A stretch of DNA of 64,000 nt from Curvibacter microcysteis (GTDB lineage Bacteria; Pseudomonadota; Gammaproteobacteria; Burkholderiales; Burkholderiaceae_C). Under the pieces are notes generated by a model, which saw only the letters and a list, made by a program, of their open reading frames with translations, did no database searches and was not told where the DNA came from. Made by a program: the position numbers and the translations under genes. Shown in pieces: positions 54,425-62,537 of the stretch. The stretch lies in assembly GCF_028649455.1 (NCBI RefSeq), contig NZ_JAQSIO010000005.1, forward strand, positions 62,001-126,000, written 5' to 3'. How positions within the stretch are numbered: position 1 is the first letter of the stretch; the number at the start of each line of letters is the position of its first letter.

Positions 54425-54456
54425 CGAGGCGGCATGGCCCATGCTGCGCCGCCTCG
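54425..54456 (+). promoter_or_regulatory. Hairpin between the DUF6351 and Bug genes
   Basis: CGAGGCGGC (54425-54433) pairs perfectly with GCCGCCTCG (54448-54456), with a 14-base loop, in the 82-bp gap. No T-run follows, so it is more likely an mRNA-stability or partial-readthrough element than a full terminator. Confidence 0.55.
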
Positions 54457-54497
54457 ACCTTGCTCAGCCGTATTTCCATTCAAACTCAGTTTCGGTC

Positions 54498-55499
54498 ATG
54501 AACTTCCTCGCTTCCGTATCTCGAACGCTGCTCTCCCAAGCCAAGCTGGGCATCGCCATCCTCTTGACCAGTGCCACGGTCGCCCAGGCACAGGATTTTC
54601 CAAGTCGTCCCATCACGGTGATCGTGCCGTTTTCTGCCGGAGGCCCCACAGACAAAGTCGCGCGCGACATCGCACAAATCATGGGCAAGCAACTTCAAAA
54701 GCCCTTGATCATTGAAAATGCAGCGGGGGCAGGCGGTACCATAGGCACTAAGAAAGTGGTGCTGGCCAAAAATGATGGCTATACCGTCTTGATCCACCAC
54801 ATCGGGATGGCAACGGCTCCCAGTCTGTACCGTCACCTAGGCTTTGATCCGCTTAAAGACCTTGAGATGGTGGGCGAAATAGCGGACGTGCCCATGGTGC
54901 TTCTCGGGGCCAAGGCATTTCCACCGGCAAGCGCCAATGAGCTTCCGGCATATCTAAAGGCCAATGCCTCCAATATCTCCCTGGCCAATGCCGGGATTGG
55001 CTCGGCCTCCCACCTGTGCGGCTTGCTTCTGCAAAGCGCATTGCAAACCGAGCTGACGACCGTGCCCTACAAGGGGACTGCTCCCGCGCTGTCCGATCTC
55101 ATGGGGGGCCAGGTCAACCTCATGTGCGACCAGACCACGAATGTGTCGGGTCAGATCAAGAGCGGAGCAGTGAAGCCCTATGCGGCCATGCAGACCCAGC
55201 GCATCCAGGCCTTCAAGGACATCCCGACAGCGCAAGAGGGTGGGCTGCCGCCGATCGAGGTCAAAATCTGGCATGCCATGTATGCGCCCAAAGGCACACC
55301 TGCGGCGATCATCGACAAGCTGTCCGCTGCGTTACAGGCTGCGGTTCAAGAGCCTGGTTTCAAGAGCAAAATGGCGGACCTTGGCGCTCAAGCCGTGACA
55401 CCTGCTCGTGCTCAGCCCGCTTCCCTGCGCACCCATTTGGGACATGAGATCGACAAATGGACACCCATCATCAAGAAGGCTGGCATCTACGCAGATTGA
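54498..55499 (+). CDS. Bug/TctC family periplasmic solute-binding protein
   Basis: A 333-residue exported binding protein: signal peptide ending AQAQDFPSR, then PITVIVPFSAGGPTDKVARDIAQ and NAAGAGGTIGTKKVV, hallmarks of the tripartite tricarboxylate transporter receptor (Bug) family. Members bind carboxylates such as citrate, nicotinate or aromatic acids. No TctA/TctB membrane genes are present, so transport must use a distant partner, or the protein may serve as a sensor for the kinase encoded 7 bp downstream, as described for Bordetella BctC. I start at MNFLASVSR (54498). Confidence 0.92.
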   Translation: MNFLASVSRTLLSQAKLGIAILLTSATVAQAQDFPSRPITVIVPFSAGGPTDKVARDIAQIMGKQLQKPLIIENAAGAGGTIGTKKVVLAKNDGYTVLIHHIGMATAPSLYRHLGFDPLKDLEMVGEIADVPMVLLGAKAFPPASANELPAYLKANASNISLANAGIGSASHLCGLLLQSALQTELTTVPYKGTAPALSDLMGGQVNLMCDQTTNVSGQIKSGAVKPYAAMQTQRIQAFKDIPTAQEGGLPPIEVKIWHAMYAPKGTPAAIIDKLSAALQAAVQEPGFKSKMADLGAQAVTPARAQPASLRTHLGHEIDKWTPIIKKAGIYAD

Positions 55500-55506
55500 C
55501 GGAATC

Positions 55507-57393
55507 ATGAGCCGCAGAGCCCCCCGGCGCATTCTGGCAAGCCTTGGATTTGCCCTCGCCCTGCTGACGGTGGCGTGGGCAGCTTACGAGGTGGCCGAGC
55601 GCTTTGGTGTCTCTGCGCTCAGTCAAAACACCGCCCATCGCTTCGAACTCTACAGCTCCAGCCTGCAAAACGAGTTGCGGCGCAATGAACACTTGCCGAC
55701 GTTGGTTTCGTTGAACGCGGATGTCAAGGCCCTGATGCTGAAGCCCCAGGACGCTGCGCTTCGCTTCCAGGTGAATCGCTATCTGCAAACCGTGAGTGAG
55801 CGCACTGGCGTGGCGGCCATCTATGTCATGAACCGGCAGGGGCTGACCCTGGCGGCGAGCAACTGGAACCAGGCAGTAAGTTTCATTGACATGAATTTCG
55901 CTTACAGGCCCTATTTCCAGCAAGCCTTGATGGGGCAACCAGGCCGCTTCTATGGCATCGGGACAGTGAGTCGGGAGGCGGGCTTTTACTTTGCCCGAGG
56001 CATTGAGCGGGGCGATCAAATCGAGGGTGTCGTGGCCGTCAAGGTGAACCTCGACAAGCTGGACAGCTCCTGGCAACAGCCTGGCGAGAAAGTGCTGGTG
56101 GCGGATGGCAGCGGCGTGGTTTTCCTGGCCTCTGAGCCCGCATGGAAATTCAAGACGGTGGGCCCGCTCTCTCCAGACACCCTGAAGCGGCTCGAAGCCA
56201 CGCGCCAGTACACAGAGGCGGGGGCGCTGGCGCCATTGGGCTTGATCGAACAAGAGGTGTTTCAGGACGGAACCTCCCTGGTCAACTTCGTTGACGCACG
56301 TGACGATGGACCGCCGCATTACACGACGATGGGGCGCGCCTCCTACCTGTCCAGACGGCAACCCATTCCAGGCACCGACTGGTTTCTGTACGTCTTTTCC
56401 GAGACCGCCTACTCACGGGTACTGGCAGAGATCTGTGCGGCCGTGGCGGCGCTCACATTCACTTTGTCTGTGGTCGTTTTCCTCTATTTCTTGCAGCGGC
56501 GCCGCTTCATGCGTGATGAACTCTTGGCCAAGGCGGCTTTGCAACGTGCCAATGATGAGTTGGAGGAAAAAGTCGAGTTGCGGACCGAAGACCTGCTGGA
56601 CGCCAACAGTCAGTTGCAAACAGAAATCACAGAACGCAAGCGTGCAGAAGAGACCTTGAAAGCCACGTTGGACGAACTGGTGCACGCGGCCAAGATGGCC
56701 GCATTGGGGAAAATTGCGACAGGCATCACGCACGAGTTGAACCAGCCCTTGGCTGCATTGCGCACCCTGTCTGCAAACACCCGGGTCTTCATGGAACGAG
56801 GCGACCAGGCCACTGCCGAGTCCAATCTTGAAATGATCGAACACCTGGCGGAGCACATGGGCAAGATCACTTCACAACTCAAGCGCTTTGCTCGCAAGTC
56901 CCTGGCAGAGAGCCGGCCCATCAATGTGGTGACCGCCATGAACAACGCTGCGTTTTTGCTGGCCCAGGTGACGCGCGAGCGTCAAACGGAAATCAGTCTG
57001 CAAAGCGAATCCGAAGTGTTGCTGGCCCTGTGCGACAGCAACCGGTTGGAGCAGGTGCTGGTCAATTTACTGAGCAATGCCTTGGATGCAGTTGCCCGGT
57101 GCGATCACCGCCTCATCGAAGTTCGGGCCCACCGCGAAAACGAGGGGGTCACCCTTGAAGTGCACGACAGTGGCGAGGGGCTGTCCGAACAAGCAATCCA
57201 GCATCTGTTTGAACCATTTTTCACCACCAAGGAGCAAGGCGCCGGATTGGGATTGGGGCTGGCCATCTCCGCTGATATCCTGCGCGAGTTCGGCGGCATA
57301 CTCACGGCAACGTCCAGTCCCTTGGGGGGCGCCATGTTCATCATTAATCTACCGGGGGCGAACTTGTCCCGTGACGAGGCATTGCATGTCTGA
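55507..57393 (+). CDS. DctB-like sensor histidine kinase
   Basis: A 628-residue kinase: helix at about 8-28, a large periplasmic double-Cache region (about 35-305), second helix (about 310-335), a coiled-coil linker, then HisKA with phospho-His409 (TGITHELNQPLAALRTLS) and HATPase (LVNLLSNALDAVARC, VHDSGEGLSEQ, GAGLGLGLAISADIL). The sensor contains NFAYRPYFQQALMGQPGRFYGIGT, very like the ligand-binding segment of rhizobial DctB, so a carboxylate ligand is likely. The final codons overlap the regulator gene by 8 bases, which couples their translation. Confidence 0.93.
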   Translation: MSRRAPRRILASLGFALALLTVAWAAYEVAERFGVSALSQNTAHRFELYSSSLQNELRRNEHLPTLVSLNADVKALMLKPQDAALRFQVNRYLQTVSERTGVAAIYVMNRQGLTLAASNWNQAVSFIDMNFAYRPYFQQALMGQPGRFYGIGTVSREAGFYFARGIERGDQIEGVVAVKVNLDKLDSSWQQPGEKVLVADGSGVVFLASEPAWKFKTVGPLSPDTLKRLEATRQYTEAGALAPLGLIEQEVFQDGTSLVNFVDARDDGPPHYTTMGRASYLSRRQPIPGTDWFLYVFSETAYSRVLAEICAAVAALTFTLSVVVFLYFLQRRRFMRDELLAKAALQRANDELEEKVELRTEDLLDANSQLQTEITERKRAEETLKATLDELVHAAKMAALGKIATGITHELNQPLAALRTLSANTRVFMERGDQATAESNLEMIEHLAEHMGKITSQLKRFARKSLAESRPINVVTAMNNAAFLLAQVTRERQTEISLQSESEVLLALCDSNRLEQVLVNLLSNALDAVARCDHRLIEVRAHRENEGVTLEVHDSGEGLSEQAIQHLFEPFFTTKEQGAGLGLGLAISADILREFGGILTATSSPLGGAMFIINLPGANLSRDEALHV

Positions 57394-58729
57394 CGGCCCG
57401 CTGATTCTTTATGTGGAGGACGACCCGGCCGTGCGCTTGGGCAGCACCCAAGCGCTTCAGATCGCGGGGCACCGGGTACGTTCGGTTGGTACGGCGGAAC
57501 AAGCGATTCCTCACCTCGCGCCAGGTTTTCGCGGCGTGGTTGTCACGGATGTCCGGCTGCCAGGCAAGGATGGCTTGCAACTGCTGGCGGATGTGCAACG
57601 CGTCGACAGCGGTATTCCGGTCATCCTGGTCACGGGCCATGGCGACATTTCCATGGCGGTTCATGCCATGCGGCAGGGCGCTTACGACTTCATCGAGAAA
57701 CCTTTCTCTTCCGAGCAATTGAACGAGGTCGTTGGCCGTGCTTTGGAAAAGCGCCAGCTCAGTCTGGAGGTGGATGCTCTGCGCGGCAGGCTGGCTAACT
57801 TTCAGTCGATTGAAGCCAAGCTGGTGGGCCGGTCCAACGCTATCGTTGAATTGCGTCGGGCCATCCTGAACGTCGCGTCCACATCTGCCGATGTGCTGAT
57901 CACCGGAGAAACGGGAACCGGCAAGGAGTTGGTAGCCCGCTGCCTACACGACTTCAGCAAGCGGGCTACCGGGCCCTTCGCGGCGCTGAACTGTGGCGGT
58001 ATGCCAGAAGCACTGTTTGAAAGCGAAGTGTTTGGGCATGAGGCTGGGGCGTTCACGGGTGCCGCTAAGCAGCGAATTGGCAAAATCGAGTTTGCGGCAG
58101 GCGGCTCCCTGTTTCTGGACGAGATCGAAACCATGCCCACGAACTTGCAGGTCAAGCTGCTGCGCACCTTACAGGAGCGGCAGTTTGAGCGCTTGGGCTC
58201 GAACGCACTGCACCCCATGGATTGCCGAGTGATGGCCGCGACCAAAACAGATCTTCTGAACCCACCCAGGGATCACCCGTTTCGCAGCGACTTGTACTAT
58301 CGTCTCAGCGTGGTTGTGTTAGAGGTACCGCCACTGCGAGAACGACGCGAGGACATCCCCATCTTGCTGTCTCACTTCATGCTACAGGCCGCCTTGCGTT
58401 ACGAAAGAGAAGTGCCTGAAATCGAGGGCAGCACAATGACGGATTTGCTAAGCCGCCCCTGGCAAGGCAACGTGCGAGAGTTGCGCAACATGGCAGATCG
58501 CCTCGTGCTCGGCATTCCTACTCAAGCCACCAGCGGCGCTCGAAGCATGAGCCATGCGCGCTTAGATGAGCAACTCCACCAGTTCGAGCTTTACTTAATC
58601 AAGGATGCCTTGGCTGTCAGCGCAGGCCGTGCTGCTGCAGCCAGTGAGCGCCTTGGAATTCCCAAAAAAACCCTCTATGACAAGATGAAACGCTTCGGAC
58701 TTTCCCCGCAGGACTACAGGGCGGAGTAA
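57386..58729 (+). CDS. DctD-like sigma54-dependent response regulator
   Basis: A 447-residue NtrC-family activator. Receiver domain with Asp55 (VVVTDVRLPGKDG); AAA+ domain with Walker A ITGETGTGKELVARCLHD, the sigma54-contacting GAFTGA at 221-226, and Walker B GGSLFLDEIETMP; C-terminal Fis-type HTH (AAAASERLGIPKKTLYDKMKRFGL). I start at MSDGPLILYVEDD (57386), overlapping the kinase gene. It should activate a -24/-12 promoter, and one lies in front of this operon, so autoregulation is likely. It closely resembles DctD. Confidence 0.95.
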   Translation: MSDGPLILYVEDDPAVRLGSTQALQIAGHRVRSVGTAEQAIPHLAPGFRGVVVTDVRLPGKDGLQLLADVQRVDSGIPVILVTGHGDISMAVHAMRQGAYDFIEKPFSSEQLNEVVGRALEKRQLSLEVDALRGRLANFQSIEAKLVGRSNAIVELRRAILNVASTSADVLITGETGTGKELVARCLHDFSKRATGPFAALNCGGMPEALFESEVFGHEAGAFTGAAKQRIGKIEFAAGGSLFLDEIETMPTNLQVKLLRTLQERQFERLGSNALHPMDCRVMAATKTDLLNPPRDHPFRSDLYYRLSVVVLEVPPLRERREDIPILLSHFMLQAALRYEREVPEIEGSTMTDLLSRPWQGNVRELRNMADRLVLGIPTQATSGARSMSHARLDEQLHQFELYLIKDALAVSAGRAAAASERLGIPKKTLYDKMKRFGLSPQDYRAE

Positions 58730-58792
58730 AGAGCCTGAGAGTGAGTCTCCACCTATCTGCCTCCCGGAGACGGCTGCGCTTATCAATGAGCA

Positions 58793-59172
58793 ATGTCAGC
58801 CATGCCGGTAGCATTGACTGAAGTCCTGCAGCAACAGCCCCTCATACGCCAGCTAACGTTTGCCGAAGCGTGGCCAGGGTGGCGAGAGGGGGAAGGCCTT
58901 TCCGATGTCATTCCAGAGTCTCACTCAGTTGCTGGTCTGCGCTATGCATTGCTATCGATGGCCCTCAAAGGTGCTGTTCGGGGACGCGGGGTAGCGTTGC
59001 TGCCGAACTTCATTGCTCATACTGCGTTGGCGAAAGGGAGTTGCTGCACCTCAGTCCACAGGCCTGGGTCGCCCCGTATGCCTATTACCTGCTTTGGCCA
59101 GCTGATCGAGTGGAGACACCTGTAATGCAGACGTCTTCGGGGTGGCTTGATTCGCAGGAGCGTCAGCCGTGA
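58793..59172 (+). pseudogene. LysR-type regulator fragment, truncated and frameshifted
   Basis: Only the end of an effector-binding domain remains. Frame one gives FAEAWPGWREGEGLSDVIPE, then LSMALKGAVRGRGVALLPNF, which resembles the GcvA-type LysR pattern. After a shift near 59030 another frame continues ELLHLSPQAWVAPYAYYLLWP and SGWLDSQE, the usual LysR C-terminus. No DNA-binding domain is present. It marks the decayed right side of the island. Confidence 0.75.
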
Positions 59173-59640
59173 TGGTTCGAGTTGAGGTTCGAGTAGCAAC
59201 GCAACGGTGAACCGACTGATGTATTGCCTGCGCTTCTTTGCTCATTCAATCCGTAAGGGGCGGTGCTCTTGCCTTCCCAGCAGGCTAGATGCGGGGCGTA
59301 ACAAGTGGGTATCAGTGAGCCCAGGGTAATGGCGACCTTGTGGAGTCTGTGTGTGGCAGGCAGAGCACGGCTAAGGCTTGCGTGACCGTTCTTACCCTTG
59401 AATTCCTGGACCTGCCAAAACACAAACGTGCTGCCGTTCACCAGCCTCATTGGCTTTTAGGTTCGAGACCTCCTCGCAAATCGACCGCCTGGTGGGGAGG
59501 TCTGGTCAAGACTCACGAGGACTCGATAGCTGGCCCGCTGAGGGCCAGCAATACAGAACTCAGTGAGAAAAGTTCAATACTCGCGCGGACTCGACATCAA
59601 CCAAGAACCTCACCCCTCAAATGGTCAGGGAACTTTGCGC
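59173..59640. other. Gene-free right margin of the island
   Basis: About 470 bp between the LysR relic and the rpoH operator with no credible gene. It contains a perfect 8-bp hairpin (GCTGGCCC 59529-59536 with GGGCCAGC 59542-59549), followed immediately by the right copy of the inverted repeat. Open frames here have no recognisable sequence. Confidence 0.7.
59554..59581 (-). repeat. Right copy of island-flanking inverted repeat
   Basis: The reverse complement reads AGTATTGAACT, two bases, TCTCACTGAGTTCTG, matching the left copy at 49964-49993 in inverted orientation with two mismatches and a 2-bp shorter spacer. Confidence 0.75.
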
Positions 59641-59670
59641 TTAGCACTCACTCACAGAGAGTGCTAATAT
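59641..59670 (+). promoter_or_regulatory. Perfect CIRCE operator with overlapping -10 box, upstream of rpoH
   Basis: TTAGCACTC (59641-59649), nine bases, GAGTGCTAA (59659-59667) is an exact CIRCE element, the binding site of the heat-shock repressor HrcA. A -10-like TAATAT (59665-59670) overlaps its right arm, so bound HrcA should block this promoter. The start of rpoH is 25 bp downstream. Confidence 0.93.
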
Positions 59671-59694
59671 CGCCTCATGAAAAGGATTTCTGGT

Positions 59695-60633
59695 ATGAAA
59701 TTTCAAACTGGAGTCAATGCTACGGCCCTCGCCCCGGTGAACCCGTGGGGCATGGTCCCGGCACTGGGTAACCTCGACGCCTACATCACGGCCGTCAACC
59801 GCTTGCCCATGCTCACGCTGGAAGAAGAACAACGCTACGCCCGAGATCTGCGCGACCACAACAGCGTGGACGCAGCCGGCCGCCTGGTGTTGTCGCACCT
59901 GCGCCTGGTGGTGTCGGTGTCGCGCCAGTACCTGGGCTACGGCTTGCCACAAGGCGACCTGATCCAGGAAGGCAATGTGGGCCTGATGAAGGCCGTCAAG
60001 CGCTTTGACCCTGAGCAAGGCGTGCGCCTGGTCAGTTACGCGCTGCACTGGATCAAGGCCGAGATCCACGAATACATTTTGAAGAACTGGCGCATGGTCA
60101 AGGTCGCCACGACCAAGGCCCAACGCAAGCTGTTCTTCAACCTACGGTCAATGAAGCAAGGCTTCAAGACCGACGCCATGGAAGAAGGCGCGACCCACCG
60201 CGACACCCTGAGCAACGCTGAAATCGACATGATGGCGGAGCAACTCAAGGTCAAGCGCGAAGAGGTCATGGAGATGGAAACCCGGATGTCCGGTGGCGAC
60301 GTGCTGCTGGACCCCTCGCCTTCCGATGACGGTGAGCAAGCTTTTGGCCCCATCGCCTACTTGGCCGATGCCGCCCATGAACCGACGGCCATGATCGAGT
60401 CCCATCAGCGCGACGTGTTGGCCAGCGATGGCATTGCTGCCGCACTGGAAGGCCTGGATGAGCGCAGCCGCCGCATCGTGGAAGAGCGTTGGCTCAAGGT
60501 CAATGACGACGGCTCGGGCGGCATGACGCTGCATGAGTTGGCGGCTGAATACAAGGTCAGTGCCGAGCGGATCCGCCAGATCGAGGTCGCGGCCATGAAA
60601 AAGATGAAGAAGGCCTTGGTCGAATACGCCTGA
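59695..60633 (+). CDS. rpoH: RNA polymerase sigma factor RpoH (sigma32)
   Basis: Heat-shock sigma factor of 312 residues. Region 2 (LRLVVSVSRQYLGYGLPQGDLIQEGNVGLMKAV), the RpoH box (QRKLFFNLR) that sets this class apart, and region 4 (LAAEYKVSAERIRQIEVAAMKKM) are all present. I start at MKFQTGVNA (59695), which has an AAGGA site at the right distance; an ATG at 59677 falls at the predicted transcription start. A CIRCE element lies 27 bp upstream, so HrcA probably controls it, linking the two heat-shock circuits. A terminator follows. Confidence 0.96.
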   Translation: MKFQTGVNATALAPVNPWGMVPALGNLDAYITAVNRLPMLTLEEEQRYARDLRDHNSVDAAGRLVLSHLRLVVSVSRQYLGYGLPQGDLIQEGNVGLMKAVKRFDPEQGVRLVSYALHWIKAEIHEYILKNWRMVKVATTKAQRKLFFNLRSMKQGFKTDAMEEGATHRDTLSNAEIDMMAEQLKVKREEVMEMETRMSGGDVLLDPSPSDDGEQAFGPIAYLADAAHEPTAMIESHQRDVLASDGIAAALEGLDERSRRIVEERWLKVNDDGSGGMTLHELAAEYKVSAERIRQIEVAAMKKMKKALVEYA

Positions 60634-60661
60634 ATGGCGGCGCCGACCTTGTTCCCACCCC

Positions 60662-60684
60662 AAGCCGGCTTGTCCGGCTTTTTT
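60662..60684 (+). terminator. Rho-independent terminator after rpoH
   Basis: AAGCCGG (60662-60668) pairs with CCGGCTT (60674-60680) around a 5-base loop and runs into six T residues (60679-60684), 28 bp after the rpoH stop. Confidence 0.92.
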
Positions 60685-60803
60685 CTTGCCTGGGCGAAAG
60701 CACTTGGCCTCCCCTGACGAACCCTGGCGCCAAACAGCCGCGCTTTGATGCACACTCAGCCGGTTCATCTTTCAGCCTCTTTTGACCGCCCGGAGCGAAT
60801 GTC

Positions 60804-61817
60804 ATGCCTTTCACGCCCACCCGCCGCCAGACCCTTGGCAAGATCTTGCTGAGTTCATTGACCCTCGCCAGCGGCTTGGGCATGGGCAGCGCCCAAGCCG
60901 ACCTGGCCACGCCAGGGTGGCCCAGCAAGACGGTGCGCATCGTTGTCGGTTTCCCGGGCGGGTCCTCACCAGATCTGGTGGCACGCACCCTGGCAGAACC
61001 TTTGTCCAAGGCCCTGGGACAGCCCGTCATTGTGGAAAACCGCGTCGGTGCCGCCGGCAACATTGCGGCCCAACTGGTGGCCCAGGCCACCGACCAGCAC
61101 ACCCTGGGCCTGATGATCAATGGCAACATGACGGTGGCGCGTCTGCTCAACCCCAAACTGGGCTTTGATCCACTGAAGGACTTCGCACCGATCAGCCTGA
61201 TCGCCACGGCGCCCCTGGTGCTCGCGACCCCAGCCTCGCCATCGACAAGTGCTTTGAGCGCCAAGGCCGCGCTGGACAGCGCACGCCAAGCGGGATCGCA
61301 ATGGAGCTACGGCAGCCCCGGCGTGGGCACCGTGGCCCACATCGGCATGGAAGCCCTCAAAGGGCGAGCCAAGATGGAAGCCGTTCACGTGCCCTACCCT
61401 GGCAATCCTCAGGTCATCACCGGCATGATCGGCGGGCAATTGCAGTTGGCCCTGTTGCCGCCCGGCCTGGCCCAGGCCCAGATCAAAGCGGGCAAGCTGC
61501 ATGCCATCGCGGTGACGTCCAGCACGCGCAGCACCTTGGTGCCTGACATCCCCAGCCTCAGCGAAGCGGGCTTGCCGGGCTTCAACCTGGAGATTTGGGA
61601 TGCCCTGGCAGCACCGGCGTCGATGCCTGCACCCATCGTGGCGCGCTTGTCGGCCCTGGTCAGCGAGATCAGCCGCTCACCCGACGTGCGGGCCAAGCTG
61701 TACCAGCAAGGTTGGCAGGTGGTGGGCTCGTCTTCAGAGGGCCTGGCCAATCGCATCCAGTCAGACTTGAAGAGCCTGGGTGAAGTGGTTCAGCGTCAGG
61801 GCATCAAAACCGACTGA
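60804..61817 (+). CDS. Bug/TctC family periplasmic solute-binding protein
   Basis: A 337-residue exported protein. An N-terminal RRQTLGKILLSSLTL stretch with twin arginines suggests Tat or Sec export, with cleavage after AQA. The mature domain carries TVRIVVGFPGGSSPDLVARTLAE and ENRVGAAGNIAAQLVA, diagnostic of the Bug family. No TctA/TctB genes accompany it, so it is one of the many orphan Bug receptors typical of Burkholderiales. The ligand is unknown. It differs clearly from the island copy at 54498 and is convergent with the sco gene. Confidence 0.92.
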   Translation: MPFTPTRRQTLGKILLSSLTLASGLGMGSAQADLATPGWPSKTVRIVVGFPGGSSPDLVARTLAEPLSKALGQPVIVENRVGAAGNIAAQLVAQATDQHTLGLMINGNMTVARLLNPKLGFDPLKDFAPISLIATAPLVLATPASPSTSALSAKAALDSARQAGSQWSYGSPGVGTVAHIGMEALKGRAKMEAVHVPYPGNPQVITGMIGGQLQLALLPPGLAQAQIKAGKLHAIAVTSSTRSTLVPDIPSLSEAGLPGFNLEIWDALAAPASMPAPIVARLSALVSEISRSPDVRAKLYQQGWQVVGSSSEGLANRIQSDLKSLGEVVQRQGIKTD

Positions 61818-61921
61818 CGCCTGGGCGTTGAGCCGCGCGTCAGCGCGGTGACCAAGCCTGGGTCCCGCTCAGGGAGTGCTCAAGGGATGAACAGGCCTCC
61901 GGCAGCGGGGCCTGTCAGGGT

Positions 61922-62533
61922 TCAAGAACTTTTGAGCAGGATCTTCAGGTCCGACAGCAAGGCCTGCGGGCCTGAGCCGTAGCGCGCGAACAGGCGCAGA
62001 CGCCCTTGGGGGTCGTACAGGTAGGACCCCGCTGAGTGGTCCATGGTGTAGCTGGTGGGGGTCTTGCCCTCGACCTTCTTGTAATAAATCTTGAAGTCCT
62101 TGGCCAAAGCCGTCAGTTGCTCGGGACTGTCGGCACGCAAAGCAATGAAGCTGGGGTCGAAATTGGCCATGTAGGCCTTCAACAGCTCAGGCGTGTCCCG
62201 CGGTGGGTCGATGGAGATGAAAATGCCTTGCAGGCGTTCACCATCGGCGCCCAATTGACGCTTCACCTCCGCCAATTCGGACATGGTGGTGGGACACACG
62301 TCCGGGCACTGGGTGTAGCCAAAGAACACCACCACAGCCTTGCCTTTGAAATCAGCCAGGGTGCGAATCTGGCCGTTCTGGTCGGGCAGGCTGAAGTTGC
62401 GCGCGTACTCGGCCCCCGTGATGTCCACCGCCTTGAATTCGGTCTTGGCGGGGGCGCAGGCGGTGAGCACAGCAGCGCCTGCTGTGACGGCCAAGGCACT
62501 GAGGATGAGGCGAAGGGCGTGGCGTTTGTGCAT
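61922..62533 (-). CDS. sco: SCO1/SenC family copper chaperone lipoprotein
   Basis: A 203-residue membrane-attached thioredoxin-fold protein that delivers copper to, or reduces, the CuA site of cytochrome c oxidase. A lipobox (AAVLTAC, Cys about 26) precedes the copper motif FGYTQCPDVCPTTM (CxxxC) and the distant His in SYTMDHSAGSYLYD. It lies 4 bp after cyoE in a ctaA-cyoE-sco operon, which fits assembly of an aa3-type oxidase. Confidence 0.94.
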   Translation of the reverse strand: MHKRHALRLILSALAVTAGAAVLTACAPAKTEFKAVDITGAEYARNFSLPDQNGQIRTLADFKGKAVVVFFGYTQCPDVCPTTMSELAEVKRQLGADGERLQGIFISIDPPRDTPELLKAYMANFDPSFIALRADSPEQLTALAKDFKIYYKKVEGKTPTSYTMDHSAGSYLYDPQGRLRLFARYGSGPQALLSDLKILLKSS

Positions 62534-62537
62534 GGCG

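Larger units (their letters stand above)
49964..59581. mobile_element. Accessory island bounded by inverted repeats
   Basis: About 9.6 kb between the core-type SRPBCC gene and rpoH. It is bounded by inverted 28-30 bp sequences and holds a broken IS481-type transposase, an IS66-type relic, AT-richer non-coding DNA, a four-gene DUF6351 operon with looser codon bias than the flanks, and a broken LysR gene. These are signs of acquisition and decay. Whether the repeats ever moved the whole block is not shown; they may be two independent remnants of the same IS. Confidence 0.45.

Noticed and set aside
54436-54449. A second possible -24/-12 promoter before the Bug gene
   Set aside because: GG and GC have the right spacing, but the -12 element lacks TTGC and the match is created by the hairpin sequence.
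59455-59480. GGTTCGAGACC resembling a tRNA T-loop near the island edge
   Set aside because: The T-arm cannot pair properly and no acceptor, D or anticodon arms are found around it, so neither a tRNA gene nor an attachment site is supported.
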